From contig NZ_FOSK01000003.1 in assembly GCF_900114245.1 (NCBI RefSeq), forward strand, positions 124,001-188,000: 64,000 bases of DNA, read 5' to 3'. Position 1 is the first letter of the stretch. Each line of letters opens with the position of its first letter. This DNA comes from Pseudovibrio ascidiaceicola (lineage in GTDB: Bacteria > Pseudomonadota > Alphaproteobacteria > Rhizobiales > Stappiaceae). Positions 26,060 to 35,672 of the stretch are shown here, piece by piece. A program made the position numbers and the translations under genes. The notes beneath the pieces were generated by a model that saw only the letters and a list, made by a program, of their open reading frames with translations, ran no database searches and was not told the origin of the DNA.

Positions 26060-29000
26060 TCACCATCCTGCTGGTGCATTCACAGCCACACGGCTCCGTC
26101 CGGCACCCTGCCTAACCACCTGAACCTGAACCGGAATTCTGTCCTTCAGCGCTTCCACATGGCTAATAACGCCAACTTTTCTCCCCTGCCCCTGCAACAT
26201 CTCCAGCGCATCAATGGCAAGGTCGAGGCTTTCAGCATCAAGAGAACCGAAACCTTCGTCGATAAAGAGCGTATCAACGAACGATTGACGGCCTTCCAAA
26301 CCGGACAGCGCAAGTGCGAGGCTGAGCGAAATAAGGAAGCGTTCTCCGCCACTTAGCGATCGTGTAGAGCGTGGTGTATCGCCCATATCCCGGTCGATGA
26401 CGAAAAGGCCAAGACCGAAGTCAGCCCGTTTCAGCTGGTACCGTGGTTTCAGTTGATGCAGCTGTTTGTTGGCCAGCTCCACCAGCAAATCGAGAGTAAC
26501 ACCCTGCGCCACCTTCTGGAACTTGGAGCCGTCCGCAGAGCCAATCGCTTCGGAAATCGCCCCCCACGTCTTGGCAGTCTCTTTCGCTTCCAGCAGCAAG
26601 CCCATGATTTGCTGAGCTTTTTCTCGGGCGACGGCATCAGCACGTAGCCTTTCAGAAAGAGCGCCCTTGCTTACCTGCAACTCAGAAAGCGCCTGCTTCG
26701 AAGTCTCCAACAATGAGGATAACTCTGCCTGAGGCCTCTCTGGCAATGGCTGCGCTTGAACAGCAGCAAGCTCCTTCTCCCAGGTAGAAACAGCCGTTTG
26801 CGTTGCTAAGTAAGCGTCATCCAGCATTTTCAGTTCGGAAACCAACGCGTCCAGCTCCTGAGAGCTCCGTTCCTGCAATCCGTCATAGGCTTCTTTCGTC
26901 AGCCCCAAGCTCGCCAGTTCCGCATTTAACCTGTCAGCACAGCCAGTTAGCGCAGAGGCTGCTTTTGCCTCCGCTGCTTTTGCCGCTGCCAATCCAGCCT
27001 CAATGCGCCCAAATTCTTCTCTTGCGTTGTTTTGTGCGTTGCTAGCGTTATTTTTGCGTTCTTTTGCGTTACTGTGTTTTTCAGAAAACGCGGCACGATG
27101 CGTCCCTGTCGCCATCCCGCCCAGCAGCAATTTCCGCTCAGCAGACCGTTGCTGATGCAACACGCGCAGCTGCTCCAACTGTCGCAACAGTTCACCAGAG
27201 GACTTGGCAAGCCCATCTCGCCGTTCACTCAAACCACTCGTCTTCTGGTCCAGAGATTGCAGCGCGGCAGAAGTTGTTCCCTCCTGCTGCTCCAGTTGCT
27301 CCCAGGTCGAGATTCGCTCCTGCAAACTCGCCTTTAGCGCTGGTAACTCGGCACCAAGGGACCCGAACACCATGCCACCAGCCAACAGCGTTTCACTAAG
27401 CCGCTGTACCAGTCGTGACTGTGCCTCAGAATTCTCGTTGTGACGACCTTGCACGCCAGAGAGCGCCACCTTGATAGATGAAACTTCTTCAGCCTTGCTA
27501 ACCTGATCACCAACGGCTTTCTGGTGCGCATCCCGCAAACCACGCAGCTTGGTGTCTAGCAGCTCCAGTTCTTTGCGCAGCGCTTCATCGCGAACCAACA
27601 CTGCCCGCAACGCATCGGCCTGTGTCGCCACCTGCGCAAGCACAGCATCCAGCATGTCTGGTGCCTCAAGCAAACCATCAAGCGTCAGGTCCAGAGCAAA
27701 TGGTGCGTCCAATGCGCTCCATAATCCTTCGGCCTCAGCCTGCAGCGCATCTGCCTCACTGCCATAGCGAGCCATTAGGGTAGACGCATTCTTCTGCGAT
27801 GCCTCGCAGGCTGCAATCTGGCCGTTGATCTCGTCTAGGTTTCGCTGCGCAGCTGCGCGAGCTTCTTCCGCTTCCTTGCGCTGTAGAAACACGTCGCCGA
27901 ACAGCGTGTCCAACGCAGCCCGGCCCTCCTGTGTATCTACGGGGTGGTGGTCAGAGCCACAAACCGGACAAGGTGCCTCGTCCACCAGCTCGGCGCGCAA
28001 CAGCTTCACCTGATCGCCTTGCGCCGCCTCAGCAAGAGTGGAAAGGCCGCGCGCTTTCTCAAGGGCTTCCCCTCGAAGCGTCAGCTCGCTAGCCGCTTTG
28101 CCTTTTGCCTGCTGCAAACCAGCCATCTGGTCCACCAGCTTCTGCCAGGTCTCATTCTCTGCCTGCTTGTTGCGCTTGGCTTTCAAAAAGTGGCGAGAAT
28201 TCTCCTGCAACTTTTCAGCCCGCTGACGGAACGCAGAAAGCTGCTCCATGCTTTTACGGGCATTATCTGCACCAAGAGCTGAAATCTCGCCTTTCTTGGC
28301 AGCAAACTCTCCTTCACACCCTTCCAAATCAGAGACAAACTGCTCCAGTTGAGCGGAAAGAGTACTCTGGATTTCGCTAAGCTCGCTCTCGCGCTTGCGC
28401 ATCTCCACAAGACGGGTCGCATCATTCGTAAGCGCAACCTGAACCCTCTCAAACTCATCAAGATCCGCAATCAAGCTATCCTGACGGTCCTTTAAAATCT
28501 TGGTCGCACTCAGCCGTCCCATCTGTTCTTTCACAGTGGCTTGCAACGCTTTCTGCTCTTCCAGCGATTTTGTGTGCTCCGCCAGCGCTGCATCCGCCTG
28601 CTTGGCCTCCGCCGCAGCCGTGTCAGATCGCTCCCGCAGCTGTTTGCCCTCATCCTCAAGCTCACCCAGCTTGGTGTCCAGCTGTTCTGCCGCACTCCAT
28701 TCCGGTGTCAACTTGGCAAGTTCAGCTTCCAGCTCATTGAAAACCGCATCAGCCTGTTTGGCCTGCTCTTCCTTGCCGGCAAGGTCTTTACGAACGCCTT
28801 CCAGCATCACCTGGCTTTTTTCAGCAGCTGCACGCGTGCCCGCAACATCCTTCTCGGCCTCAACCACACGGTGGTTCACAGGCTCTAAAGACTTGATGCG
28901 CTCAAACTGCGCTTTCAGATCCCGCTTGGCCTTCGCGTTTTCATGGCGGGCCTTCAAAGCTACAAACTCATCTTGCGCTGACGCCAGCTTTGTCTTCGCT

Positions 29001-29809
29001 TCATCCAGCTTCTGTAAATGGCCCAGCGACTTGGCAATCGCATCCATGTCCGATTGAACAGACTTGGACTGCGTCTCCAGCTCCTCTGACTGCCCCAAAA
29101 GGGCAGTACGCTCTTCCTCTTCCAAAAGACCTGCCACATCAGACTTTTCTTCCAGTTTTGAGGCTACATCCTTCGCATCAGTAAAGCGCTGGAAAATCTG
29201 CTTGGAAATATCTCTGTAGCGCTGCGTGCCCGTCACTTTTTCAAGCAAGGCAGCGCGCTCATTGTCATTGGCTTTCAGAAAGGCATCAAAATCGCCCTGC
29301 GCCAACAGCACAGTCCGCTTAAACTGGTCATAGGTCAGTCCCAACCGCTCTTCTACAGCGGCATCCACCTGCTTGATGCCGCTCTCAACCGCAGCATTGT
29401 CTTCAATGCGAACCAGCGAGCGCTCCACGTTCTGCAGGCGTCCAGACGCCTTGTTACGAGCCCGGCGCACAGTCCAACGCGCGCGGTATCCCGTTCCATC
29501 CGCCCCAACAAAGTCCGCCTCGGCAAAGCCAGAGGCAGCACCACGTGTGAGCACGGTACGCGGGTTTGTTTCTCGAAGCTCAGCACCGGCAACATCCGGC
29601 ACACTGTCGCTGCTTCCCGCAGCGCTCAAACGCGGGCATTGCCCAAACAGCGCAAGACACAGGGCGTCCAGCAATGTGGACTTGCCCGCTCCCGTTTCTC
29701 CGGTAATCGCGAATAAACCAGCCCCGTTCAAAGGCTCCTGTTCAAGGTCAATCTCAAACGGAGCCGCCAGGCTGGCAAGGTTTTCGCCACGCACCGCTAG
29801 AATACGCAT
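26060..29809 (-). CDS. sbcC: DNA double-strand-break nuclease ATPase subunit SbcC
   Basis: 1249-residue SMC/Rad50-like ATPase that partners SbcD in cutting hairpins and protein-blocked DNA ends. N-terminal Walker A GETGAGKST (37-45), two long coiled-coil arms, a zinc hook CPVCG near 613-617 at the turn, and a C-terminal head with signature LSGGERFL near 1150 and Walker B TLFIDEGFGSLD near 1180. Its ATG overlaps the TAA of sbcD by one base (TAATG), so the two are translationally coupled. Confidence 0.97.
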   Translation of the reverse strand: MRILAVRGENLASLAAPFEIDLEQEPLNGAGLFAITGETGAGKSTLLDALCLALFGQCPRLSAAGSSDSVPDVAGAELRETNPRTVLTRGAASGFAEADFVGADGTGYRARWTVRRARNKASGRLQNVERSLVRIEDNAAVESGIKQVDAAVEERLGLTYDQFKRTVLLAQGDFDAFLKANDNERAALLEKVTGTQRYRDISKQIFQRFTDAKDVASKLEEKSDVAGLLEEEERTALLGQSEELETQSKSVQSDMDAIAKSLGHLQKLDEAKTKLASAQDEFVALKARHENAKAKRDLKAQFERIKSLEPVNHRVVEAEKDVAGTRAAAEKSQVMLEGVRKDLAGKEEQAKQADAVFNELEAELAKLTPEWSAAEQLDTKLGELEDEGKQLRERSDTAAAEAKQADAALAEHTKSLEEQKALQATVKEQMGRLSATKILKDRQDSLIADLDEFERVQVALTNDATRLVEMRKRESELSEIQSTLSAQLEQFVSDLEGCEGEFAAKKGEISALGADNARKSMEQLSAFRQRAEKLQENSRHFLKAKRNKQAENETWQKLVDQMAGLQQAKGKAASELTLRGEALEKARGLSTLAEAAQGDQVKLLRAELVDEAPCPVCGSDHHPVDTQEGRAALDTLFGDVFLQRKEAEEARAAAQRNLDEINGQIAACEASQKNASTLMARYGSEADALQAEAEGLWSALDAPFALDLTLDGLLEAPDMLDAVLAQVATQADALRAVLVRDEALRKELELLDTKLRGLRDAHQKAVGDQVSKAEEVSSIKVALSGVQGRHNENSEAQSRLVQRLSETLLAGGMVFGSLGAELPALKASLQERISTWEQLEQQEGTTSAALQSLDQKTSGLSERRDGLAKSSGELLRQLEQLRVLHQQRSAERKLLLGGMATGTHRAAFSEKHSNAKERKNNASNAQNNAREEFGRIEAGLAAAKAAEAKAASALTGCADRLNAELASLGLTKEAYDGLQERSSQELDALVSELKMLDDAYLATQTAVSTWEKELAAVQAQPLPERPQAELSSLLETSKQALSELQVSKGALSERLRADAVAREKAQQIMGLLLEAKETAKTWGAISEAIGSADGSKFQKVAQGVTLDLLVELANKQLHQLKPRYQLKRADFGLGLFVIDRDMGDTPRSTRSLSGGERFLISLSLALALSGLEGRQSFVDTLFIDEGFGSLDAESLDLAIDALEMLQGQGRKVGVISHVEALKDRIPVQVQVVRQGAGRSRVAVNAPAGW

Positions 29810-31056
29810 TACTCAACCTCCGCTTCTGCGATAGCGCGATAAAAATAGTCCAGATGTTTGGCTTCCGGCTCGACGCCGTGCACCCGCTCAAAAGCAGATT
29901 TGAAAAGCTCATCCGGTTGAACTTCCGAAAGGCGGATCAAAGTCTCAGCCTCCGCACTTATTGGCTCCTGCGGTTTTTGCCGCAACACCGAAACACCAGC
30001 ACTACGCACTGGATACTGCGCAAGGATCTGATCCACCTCAGCTTTCAACCCACCAGCTGAAACCTGAGGTCGCAGGTCCACATGCACAAACGGCTGTTGC
30101 TCCACTGGCAGGTCCGCATCCAGCTCCAACGCATCCAGCGCAGGCACCAGCTCTTCAAGCAGCAAACCACCATCGCCCTTCAGGCGATGGAACGGCACAG
30201 GCCGCGTCAACTCAAGCCGTTCAAGCGAAAGCACGCCAGCATCAGAAAAGCTCAGCAGATTAACGCCGTGCTTATAATGTTGCTCGGTGACGGAAAGAGG
30301 AAACGGAGACCCGGAATAGCGGATGGTCTCCTTGCCCACCTTCTGTGGCTTGTGCAAATGCCCAAGCGCCACATAGGTCAGATCATCAGGAAACTGCTCC
30401 CACGGCATGGCGTGCTCACCACCAATCAGAATTCGGCGCTCCGCCCCTTCTGATTCCAAACCACCAGCCACATGCAAGTGACCCGTCGCGATAAGGGGCA
30501 TCTCGCCAATCTGCTCACGAGCCTGCTGAACAGCCGCCTCATAAAGCTCCGCCACAGCCCGCACCACTGGTGAGCCCTCTTCAGAGGAGGAAAAGCTCAG
30601 CCCCGGCAAGTCTGTAGCACGAGGAAACGGCAGCGCCAGCACATAGGCTTTCACAGCGCCATCACTGTCTTGAAGCGGCACAAGATGATGGGAAAGATCC
30701 AGCCCACCGTCTTGTCGGCGCACCATACCAACCGCCTGCACGCCGATCTTTTGAAGCAACACACCCGGCGCTTCCACACGTCCGGCAGGGTCATGATTGC
30801 CAGCAGTCAGCACCGTCACAAGATGCGGGCGCTTTTCCCGAAACCGGGCCAAAGCCTCATACAGCATTTGCGTGGCGTCTGCGGATGGGTTCTGGTTGTC
30901 AAACACGTCTCCTGCCACAACCAGCGCGTCCACCTCATGGCGTTCAATCAACTCTTCAAGCTCCATGAAGAATTGTTGATGCTCATAGGTGCGCGACCAG
31001 CCGTTCAGACTCTGGCCAATATGCCAGTCTGCTGTGTGCAGGATTTTCAACGCCAT
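29809..31056 (-). CDS. sbcD: DNA double-strand-break nuclease subunit SbcD
   Basis: 415-residue Mre11-like metallophosphoesterase, the nuclease of the SbcCD complex. Phosphoesterase motifs are complete: HTADWHIG, GDVFDNQNPS, GNHDPAGR and TGHLHVAGG, with GHLHKPQ later. The ATG at 31056 (MALKILHTADWHIG) has AGGT 5 bases upstream; a frame extension to 31140 has no family resemblance. First gene of sbcDC. Confidence 0.97.
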   Translation of the reverse strand: MALKILHTADWHIGQSLNGWSRTYEHQQFFMELEELIERHEVDALVVAGDVFDNQNPSADATQMLYEALARFREKRPHLVTVLTAGNHDPAGRVEAPGVLLQKIGVQAVGMVRRQDGGLDLSHHLVPLQDSDGAVKAYVLALPFPRATDLPGLSFSSSEEGSPVVRAVAELYEAAVQQAREQIGEMPLIATGHLHVAGGLESEGAERRILIGGEHAMPWEQFPDDLTYVALGHLHKPQKVGKETIRYSGSPFPLSVTEQHYKHGVNLLSFSDAGVLSLERLELTRPVPFHRLKGDGGLLLEELVPALDALELDADLPVEQQPFVHVDLRPQVSAGGLKAEVDQILAQYPVRSAGVSVLRQKPQEPISAEAETLIRLSEVQPDELFKSAFERVHGVEPEAKHLDYFYRAIAEAEVE

Positions 31057-31435
31057 ACTACCTGTTCCACGCTCCAAGACTTGAATGCAGCCGTTTTGAA
31101 GGACAGCTGCATCATGACTCGGAAATGTTTCATTAACCAATCCGCAAATTAGGCATAGGGTTTACACAGAAGTCTTTAAAGCGTGGCGCTAACCCACAGA
31201 TTTAGGGGCTTTGGCACAAGTAGCGCACAGGAATCTGTTCTGGCACCTCCCCCTGCGAAATTTTCGTGAAATTAAGAGGGGGTTTTCGCAGCTTCCGCAA
31301 ACACACGCCGAATCTGTTCGTTCACTAATGACGAACAATCAGATCACCAAAGCTTACCTTGTTCATTCTGAGCACTAGAATATCTTTAAGGGCATGACGA
31401 CACCACTGTAAATATTAAGAAATTAGGAGAGCCCC
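31057..31435. other. Divergent region between sbcD and the pirin gene
   Basis: 379 bases without a credible frame. A weak stem CCCCCT (31249-31254)/AGGGGG (31277-31282) followed by UUUU faces the plus strand, but no plus gene precedes it, so it may be a leader structure. Promoters for sbcDC and pirin must be here; none could be fixed. Confidence 0.35.
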
Positions 31436-32167
31436 ATGTCTACGATCGCAACTGATTTAAGAGTCAAAATTCGCCCAGCTCAGGAGCGTGGTCACGCCGA
31501 TGCAGGCTGGTTGAAGTCCGCCCACTCTTTCAGCTTCGCCAGCTATTTTGACCGCAATAACATGAACTTCCATAATCTGCGCGTCATCAACGATGACTGG
31601 GTCGGCCCGGATGGTGGCTTCCCCATGCACCCTCATGAGAACTTCGAAATCTTCTCCTACATGCTGGAAGGCGCACTGGAACACAAAGACACCATGGGCA
31701 ATGGCAGCACCGTGCACAAAGGTGGCATCCAGTTCATGAGCACTGGCACCGGCGTACAGCACTCCGAGTTCAACCCATCCAGCACGGACGAAACGCACCT
31801 GCTCCAGATCTGGCTGATACCAGACCGCAAAAACACCACGCCTCGCTATGAAATGCTGGAGCTGAGCGAAGAAGCCCGCAACGGTAAACTCCAGCTGTTC
31901 CTCTCTCAAGATGGCCGTGACGGCTCCATCCGCACAGAGGCCGCCGCCGATATCTATTCCGGCAAGTTGGATGGTGCTGACACCATCAGTTTTGAGCTGG
32001 CAGATGAGCGTGCCGTCTACGTGCACGTGGCGCGGGGCGAAGTGCAGATAGGCGGCCAAACGCTAACAGATGGCGATGCCATTGAAGCAGAAGGCAAGGG
32101 CATACTTGAACTGACCAACGGCAAAGGCGCAGAGGTCATTCTCTTCCACCTGTCACCACGCGGCTAA
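31436..32167 (+). CDS. Pirin family protein (cupin, quercetinase-like)
   Basis: 243-residue bicupin of the pirin family. The first cupin holds the metal site FPMHPHENFEIFSYMLEG and GTGVQHSEFN (His, His, His and Glu ligands), typical of bacterial pirins with quercetin 2,3-dioxygenase activity such as YhhW. The second cupin (about 150-240) lacks metal ligands, as usual. ATG at 31436 with GGAG 6 bases upstream. Single gene closed by its own terminator. Bacterial pirins range from stress-response modulators to dioxygenases; the substrate is unknown. Confidence 0.93.
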   Translation: MSTIATDLRVKIRPAQERGHADAGWLKSAHSFSFASYFDRNNMNFHNLRVINDDWVGPDGGFPMHPHENFEIFSYMLEGALEHKDTMGNGSTVHKGGIQFMSTGTGVQHSEFNPSSTDETHLLQIWLIPDRKNTTPRYEMLELSEEARNGKLQLFLSQDGRDGSIRTEAAADIYSGKLDGADTISFELADERAVYVHVARGEVQIGGQTLTDGDAIEAEGKGILELTNGKGAEVILFHLSPRG

Positions 32168-32229
32168 ACACAGCGCACATCCCCCATCTGGACCATCCAA
32201 TGCCTGACAGGTTGGCATTGGCTTAAAGG

Positions 32230-32280
32230 GAGGGAGGCACTCCTCAAAAACAATAAATGCCTCCCTCTCCTTCTTCCTCT
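32230..32280 (+). terminator. Terminator of the pirin gene
   Basis: Ten-pair perfect stem GAGGGAGGCA (32230-32239) with TGCCTCCCTC (32258-32267), 18-base loop, followed by a pyrimidine-rich, U-containing tail. 62 bases past the pirin stop. Confidence 0.65.
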
Positions 32281-32295
32281 AAAAACTCTCATTGC

Positions 32296-32321
32296 AATAC
32301 TACAAGGATATTTGTAGTATT
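32296..32321. promoter_or_regulatory. Perfect inverted repeat, probable ArsR operator
   Basis: Arms AATACTACAA and TTGTAGTATT (10 bases each, exactly complementary) flank a 6-base spacer and end 5 bases before the arsR start. The position over the promoter/start region suits autorepression of arsRCH by the encoded ArsR, relieved by arsenite. The extremely short leader means the transcript must start within or very near the repeat. Confidence 0.75.
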
Positions 32322-32326
32322 CTCAC

Positions 32327-32689
32327 ATGACTGAGAATTCTAAGGGTGATACCGCCACAGATCTGCAGGAAGACGACGCCGTCGCAGCACTCGCCGCACT
32401 GGCGCATAAGGACAGGCTTGCCGCCTTCCGCCTCATCCTGACAGCAATGCCTGAGGGCCTGCCTTCTGGACAGATCGCCAAGGACCTGTCCATCGCCCCC
32501 ACACGTATGTCCTTCCACCTCGCAACGCTTGAACGCGCCGGGCTCCTCACCGCCCAGCGCGAAGGGCGTGTCGTGCGTTATGCCATTGCCCCGCACACCA
32601 TGCGCGGCCTGCTTCGTTTCCTCACGCAGGATTGCTGCAACGGCGATCCAACCCTGTGTCTGGACTTCAACCCGTTCCCTTGTCGTTGA
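32327..32689 (+). CDS. arsR: ArsR-family arsenic-responsive repressor
   Basis: 120-residue winged-helix repressor: AALAALAHKDRLAAFRLILTAMPEGLPSGQIAKDLSIAPTRMSFHLATLERAGLLTAQREGRVVRYAI. The C-terminal CCNGDPTLC, with three cysteines close together, resembles the C-terminal As(III) site of ArsR proteins from alphaproteobacteria. ATG at 32327 has almost no leader after the operator and no ribosome site, so leaderless translation is possible. First gene of arsR-arsC-arsH. Confidence 0.92.
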   Translation: MTENSKGDTATDLQEDDAVAALAALAHKDRLAAFRLILTAMPEGLPSGQIAKDLSIAPTRMSFHLATLERAGLLTAQREGRVVRYAIAPHTMRGLLRFLTQDCCNGDPTLCLDFNPFPCR

Positions 32690-32711
32690 CCGACCCCATC
32701 GGAGAGACCAA

Positions 32712-33122
32712 ATGAACCCGACCATCTATCACAACCCAAAATGCGGCACCTCCCGCAACACCCTCGCCATGCTTAAGCAAGCAGGCATGGAACCAGAGGT
32801 TATTGAGTACCTCAAAACCCCGCCTTCCCGCGCTACACTGGAAAAGCTGATCAAAGACAGCGGCCTCACCGTGCGCGAAATCCTGCGCAAAAAAGGCACG
32901 CCCTACGAGGAACTCGGCCTCGACGATGAAAAGTGGACCGACGCCCAGCTCATCGACTTCATCGAGCAACACCCAATCCTCATGAACCGCCCCTTCGTGA
33001 CCACCGACAAAGGCACCCGCCTCTGCCGCCCATCTGACGTCCTGCTGGAAATTCTGGATGAAGAGCAGATCGGTGCATTCACCAAGGAAGACGGCGAAGT
33101 CGTCATTCCGGCAAAGGGTTAA
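32712..33122 (+). CDS. arsC: Glutaredoxin-dependent arsenate reductase
   Basis: 136-residue ArsC of the glutaredoxin-linked (E. coli plasmid R773) class that reduces arsenate to arsenite. Catalytic Cys in IYHNPKCGTSRNTLAML near residue 11; later RPFVTTDKGTRLCRPSDVLLEIL with the conserved Arg residues. ATG at 32712 with GGAGAG 7 bases upstream, 22 bases after arsR. Confidence 0.95.
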   Translation: MNPTIYHNPKCGTSRNTLAMLKQAGMEPEVIEYLKTPPSRATLEKLIKDSGLTVREILRKKGTPYEELGLDDEKWTDAQLIDFIEQHPILMNRPFVTTDKGTRLCRPSDVLLEILDEEQIGAFTKEDGEVVIPAKG

Positions 33123-33125
33123 TCC

Positions 33126-33851
33126 GTGTCTGAGACTTCTTTCGATCTGACAGATCTGCCAAAGGTGGAGGCCGACAGCTTCCACCCCATCAAGACCGAT
33201 GCCCTGCGCGAGGACGATGCGCCAGACCACGCCCCACGCATCCTGCTGCTCTACGGCTCCCTGCGCAAACGCTCGTTCTCCCGCCTCGCGGTGCTGGAAG
33301 CTCAGCGCATTCTGGAGCAACTCGGCGCCGAGACGCGCATCTTCAACCCAAGCGGTCTGCCACTGGCTGATGACGCAGAGCCTGATCATCCCAAGGTGCA
33401 GGAACTGCGCGAGTTGATGATGTGGTCCGAAGGTCAGGTCTGGTGTTCCCCAGAGCGCCACGGCTCCATGACCGGCATCATGAAAACCATGATTGACTGG
33501 GTACCTCTCTCCGTTGGCGCAGTCCGCCCAACTCAGGGTAAGACACTCGCTCTGATGCAAGTCAGCGGCGGCTCCCAAAGCTTCAACGCCCTCAACCAGA
33601 TGCGCGTTCTGGGCCGCTGGATGCGCATGATGACCATTCCCAACCAGTCTTCCATTCCCAAGGCGTTTCTGGAGTTTGACGAAGACGACCGCATGAAGCC
33701 CTCGTCCCTCTACGACCGCGTGGTGGATGTGATGGAAGAACTCATGAAGTTCACCCACCTCACCCGCGGCCACTCCGACTACCTGACCGACCGCTACTCC
33801 GAACGCAAAGAATCCGCAGCAGAACTCTCTGCACGGGTGAACACGAAGTAA
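33126..33851 (+). CDS. arsH: ArsH NADPH-dependent FMN reductase / organoarsenical oxidase
   Basis: 241-residue flavodoxin-like ArsH. Typical stretches: [22 protein letters not shown] (FMN phosphate loop), [43 protein letters not shown]. ArsH oxidises trivalent methylated arsenicals and reduces flavin. GTG start at 33126, only 3 bases after the arsC stop, so coupled. It ends the operon: no arsB, acr3 or arsM is seen here, so arsenite export must be encoded elsewhere. Confidence 0.95.
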   Translation: MSETSFDLTDLPKVEADSFHPIKTDALREDDAPDHAPRILLLYGSLRKRSFSRLAVLEAQRILEQLGAETRIFNPSGLPLADDAEPDHPKVQELRELMMWSEGQVWCSPERHGSMTGIMKTMIDWVPLSVGAVRPTQGKTLALMQVSGGSQSFNALNQMRVLGRWMRMMTIPNQSSIPKAFLEFDEDDRMKPSSLYDRVVDVMEELMKFTHLTRGHSDYLTDRYSERKESAAELSARVNTK

Positions 33852-33911
33852 GACAGGCACCTGTGAGCAACCCCGCTCTCAGCCAGCAAGCCATCGGCCA
33901 GAAAATGCCAT

Positions 33912-33953
33912 AAGCGCGCTGCAGACCTAAACACCTCAGCGCGCTTGTGTTTT
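33912..33953 (+). terminator. Terminator of arsRCH
   Basis: Ten-pair perfect stem AAGCGCGCTG (33912-33921) with CAGCGCGCTT (33937-33946), 15-base loop, followed by GUGUUUU. 60 bases past the arsH stop. Confidence 0.8.
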
Positions 33954-34138
33954 ACAAGGCACGACACAATGCAAGGCGCTAGCTCATCTAAAAACCGGCC
34001 GTCCTGCACATCCCACAACAGCCATTAGCAAACACGCGCCACCAAACCACTGCCGCTAAAACTGACAAGTCTCAACCATGCATTAAACACCTGCTGCCAT
34101 ACACAGCAGTGGGATTGGAACGAACAGAGGCAAGCTTC

Positions 34139-35008
34139 ATGGATTACATTCTGGGTGTTGATGGCGGCGGCTCCAGTTGTCGTGCTGCAATCGCAACGGC
34201 AGATGGACGTTTGCTGGGGCGCGGCAAAGCCGGATCAGCCAACATCTACAGCGATCCGACCCAGAGCCTCAGCTCCATTCTCCACGCAGCCAAAGAGGCC
34301 TGCAAGGACGCGGGCCTGACCGAAGAAGCCCTGCAACAAACATTCGCAGTGTTGGGCCTGGCAGGCGCAAACGCCCACAACGACCCTATCGGCCTTGCAG
34401 AAAACCTGCCTTTCGCCGCCGTTCAGGTTGTCTCAGACAGCCTGATTGCACTGGAAGGCGCCCACGGCTCCGACGACGGCGTCATCGGCATTCTCGGCAC
34501 GGGATCCAACTTCATGGCCCGTAAAGGCGAAAAGCACTACTATCTCGGCGGTTGGGGCTTCCATTGCGGAGATCAGGGCAGCGGCGCCAAAATGGGCGAA
34601 CGCGCATTGGAAGAAGCCTTGCTCGCCCATGACGGCCTGCGCAGCCTGTGCCCGCTAACGGAGCATATTCTGCGTCAGTTTGATGATGATCCGCGTAAGC
34701 TCTCCGAGTTTGCACGCACCGCAAAGCCAAAAGACTTCGGCGAGTTCATGCCCATCATCCTCATCTACGCCAAGCAACAGAGCCGGCTCGCCCTCGACAT
34801 TGTTGAGGAAGGCACCACCTACGTGGCCTCAGCCCTGCGACTTTTAAGCGACGATGGCAAACTCCCCATCGCTTTACTCGGTGGCCTGAGCCACGCCTAC
34901 GATGCCTTTCTGCCCCCAGACCTGAAGCAGTTCTTCGTACCCGCCAAGAACGACGCCTTGCGCGGTGCTCTGGCAATGGCAGAGCGTGAAAACGCCCTGA
35001 ACACCTAA
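34139..35008 (+). CDS. BadF/BadG-type ATPase, probable N-acetylglucosamine kinase
   Basis: 289 residues, ASKHA-fold sugar kinase. Phosphate-1 loop ILGVDGGGSSCRAAIA, then VLGLAGANA, phosphate-2 IGILGTGSNFMA, and GGWGFHCGDQGSGAKMGERAL as in NagK-like members of the BadF/BadG family; adenosine motif IALLGGLSHAY. GlcNAc or glucosamine phosphorylation is the usual activity, which would fit chitin breakdown, but the substrate is inferred. ATG at 34139 with AGAGG 8 bases upstream; a GTG at 34109 has no ribosome site. Convergent with the curlin genes, 20 bases apart. Confidence 0.85.
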   Translation: MDYILGVDGGGSSCRAAIATADGRLLGRGKAGSANIYSDPTQSLSSILHAAKEACKDAGLTEEALQQTFAVLGLAGANAHNDPIGLAENLPFAAVQVVSDSLIALEGAHGSDDGVIGILGTGSNFMARKGEKHYYLGGWGFHCGDQGSGAKMGERALEEALLAHDGLRSLCPLTEHILRQFDDDPRKLSEFARTAKPKDFGEFMPIILIYAKQQSRLALDIVEEGTTYVASALRLLSDDGKLPIALLGGLSHAYDAFLPPDLKQFFVPAKNDALRGALAMAERENALNT

Positions 35009-35028
35009 TCGCAAAACGCCGGACCTAA

Positions 35029-35637
35029 TTACTGCTGATGCACCATAACAGTGTTGCCGGGCGCATGAACTGTGAGCGTATTTCCTGAACTGATGTCAGA
35101 GGTTTTAAGCCCATTGCCACGCTGCGTGTAAAGCACGTTGGTTCCACTGCTCGTCACAGCAAGCCCGGCTTCGTTGTTATTGCCATGTTGCCACAACGTA
35201 CCCTTGGAATTGCTGCCAGACACCTCCACAGCCCCCTGATTGCCATCCCCCGTCTGGAACAGGTTACCGGTTGAATTATCACCCGAAATCACAACACTCG
35301 CCTCATTGCCAACACCAGCAGCAGAAGGTGCGAGAAAGCTGTTGCGCACTGCAAGCGCAGCAACATTATCTGCGGTATCCAACGTGTTTTTGGAAGCACC
35401 AAAGATCTTGCCAACAAACCATGTTCCGCGCAAAGCCTGTTGACCCAAACCTGCAGCAAGAGTGTCTCCACCTTGCAAAACAGTAGCCTCACTGTTGCTC
35501 GCACTTTGCGAAACCTGAACTTCGTGATTGTCCCCCACCTGCCGGATGAGAGCCGTGTTCCCATCACCTGCAAAAGCCGCAGGCTGCATCAAAACAGATG
35601 CCAGAATAAAACCAGCTAATTTCCTAAACATATCCAT
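35029..35637 (-). CDS. Secreted curlin-repeat protein, third of the locus
   Basis: About 202 residues. Signal peptide MDMFRKLAGFILASVLMQPAAFA, then Gly/Asn/Gln-rich repeats of curlin type: NTALIRQVGDNHEVQVSQ, NSTGNLFQTGDGNQGAVEV, NSKGTLWQHGNNNEAGLAV. The Q-x-G-x-x-N pattern is that of CsgA/CsgB amyloid strands. A non-repeat stretch (about 60-105, LAAGLGQQALRGTWFVGKIFGAS) interrupts them. It ends NTVMVHQQ. 35 bases downstream of the second curlin gene, so probably one transcript. Minor or capping subunit is a guess. Confidence 0.75.
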   Translation of the reverse strand: MDMFRKLAGFILASVLMQPAAFAGDGNTALIRQVGDNHEVQVSQSASNSEATVLQGGDTLAAGLGQQALRGTWFVGKIFGASKNTLDTADNVAALAVRNSFLAPSAAGVGNEASVVISGDNSTGNLFQTGDGNQGAVEVSGSNSKGTLWQHGNNNEAGLAVTSSGTNVLYTQRGNGLKTSDISSGNTLTVHAPGNTVMVHQQ

Positions 35638-35672
35638 CACCCGAAAATTCGGAGCGAGGAGCCCACTGAAGG

